A DNA stretch of 64,000 bases from Bacillus sp. ISL-7. Lineage in GTDB: Bacteria; Bacillota; Bacilli; Bacillales_B; DSM-18226. The stretch covers positions 8,126 through 72,125 of the forward strand of contig NZ_JAGGQW010000028.1 in the NCBI RefSeq assembly GCF_018613065.1. Reading direction: 5' to 3'. Numbering within the stretch: the stretch's first letter is position 1; every line of letters starts with the position of its first letter. The position numbers and the translations under genes were made by a program. Under the pieces are notes generated by a model. The model was given only the letters and a program-made list of their open reading frames with translations, had not been told where the DNA came from and made no database searches. Of this stretch, positions 63,624 through 64,000 are shown piece after piece.

Positions 63624-64000
63624 TCAACTAAATGGCCTTGTTAACGGTGTGTGACTTTGATTCTTTAAATTTTCCTCCATGATGTGAATATCATCTTTAA
63701 AATGCTCGGTGATAACCTCTTTTTCTCCAAATAAAAACAGCTGATCTCCTTCATGGATTTTTTCGTTGTAGATGTTTCTTCTAATCTTCAATTCACCTCT
63801 TTTAATAAAAATTACAACAAACTCAAGCCGCTCATGTTCTTTTATCACTTGATTTATCGTTTTGAAAGCGAGAAAAGAGTCTTTATAGATATGCAGATTT
63901 AGTAGATAATCATCTTTTTCTGTTAAGAATACGTCCCGGATGGGCAAATCTCCAAGCTCAATATTCTGTTTCATTTTTTGTCTCTTCACCGTATTCTGTG
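63624..64000 (-). CDS. TrkA-C (RCK_C)-domain protein, probably C-terminal part of a longer gene
   Basis: The frame is open from the window edge, so the start is not certain; a GTG at 63989 or ATG at 63974 is possible. The sequence has an RCK_C-like beta fold: FVVIFIKRGELKIRRN, then IHEGDQLFLFGEKE, which is the ligand-binding domain used by K+ channels and cation/proton antiporters. Upstream, IRDVFLTEKDDYLLNLHIYK may be a linker. It is probably the tail of a potassium channel or a KhtT-like regulator. Confidence 0.6.
   Translation of the reverse strand, partial: QNTVKRQKMKQNIELGDLPIRDVFLTEKDDYLLNLHIYKDSFLAFKTINQVIKEHERLEFVVIFIKRGELKIRRNIYNEKIHEGDQLFLFGEKEVITEHFKDDIHIMEENLKNQSHTPLTRPFS

Overview
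The window is a low-GC Firmicute chromosome, almost certainly a Bacillaceae member. Gene order from uvsE to atpC follows the Bacillus subtilis ywj-ywl-atp region nearly gene for gene, and sporulation genes (spo0F, spoIIR) and strong AGGAGG ribosome sites are present. A full nuo operon directly after atp, an icmF fusion gene and abundant dispersed repeats point to a Neobacillus / Mesobacillus / B. cereus-like relative rather than B. subtilis. This placement is an inference from content; no search was run.

Layout. 1-1250: minus-strand uvsE start and a YwjE-type phospholipase D/cardiolipin synthase. 1425-12921: a fatty-acid/branched-chain degradation cluster (fadF, thiolase, 3-hydroxyacyl-CoA dehydrogenase, two acyl-CoA dehydrogenases, a TetR regulator, fused isobutyryl-CoA mutase icmF) with two FadR-like operators. 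13071-23932: rpoE, pyrG with its CTP-sensing attenuator, ywjG, spo0F, fbaA, a transaldolase remnant, murA, glpX, rho, rpmE, tdk. 24271-28890: lipoprotein, prfA-prmC, a frameshifted NTF2-like gene and spoIIR. 29052-35603: GNAT, ywlC, mntP, ywlE, rpiB, ywlG, glyA, upp, with a DnaA-box cluster at ywlC. 36065-39582: accessory pair, a NERD-domain protein and a secreted subtilase. 39954-47272: ATP synthase operon. 48440-59116: eleven-gene nuo operon without nuoEFG. 59229-64000: general-stress-flavoured genes (YflT-like, CsbD, membrane proteins, RsbR paralogue, RCK_C protein).

The most unusual aspect is the density of small repeats in nearly every gap. A 13-nt unit, GGTGTCAGGCACC, occurs singly, as inverted pairs forming terminators, and inside three essential-type genes (prmC, ywlC, nuoL), always in the frame reading Val-Ser-Gly-Thr; in prmC it has expanded as three 39-nt units. 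Separate array families repeat every 20-21 nt (CACAAAAC core at three loci; GGCGGAAT core at one), every 42 nt, every 51-52 nt (CCAAT-N7-ATTGG palindromes) and every 37 nt. The 1.2-kb atpC-nuoA gap has no gene but carries a chain of hairpins ending in a nested cloverleaf that runs into the nuo promoter.

Functionally the window joins acyl-CoA oxidation (electrons leaving through FadF), central carbon enzymes (FbaA, GlpX, RpiB, GlyA), nucleotide supply (PyrG, Tdk, Upp) and the two large energy-coupling machines, complex I and ATP synthase.
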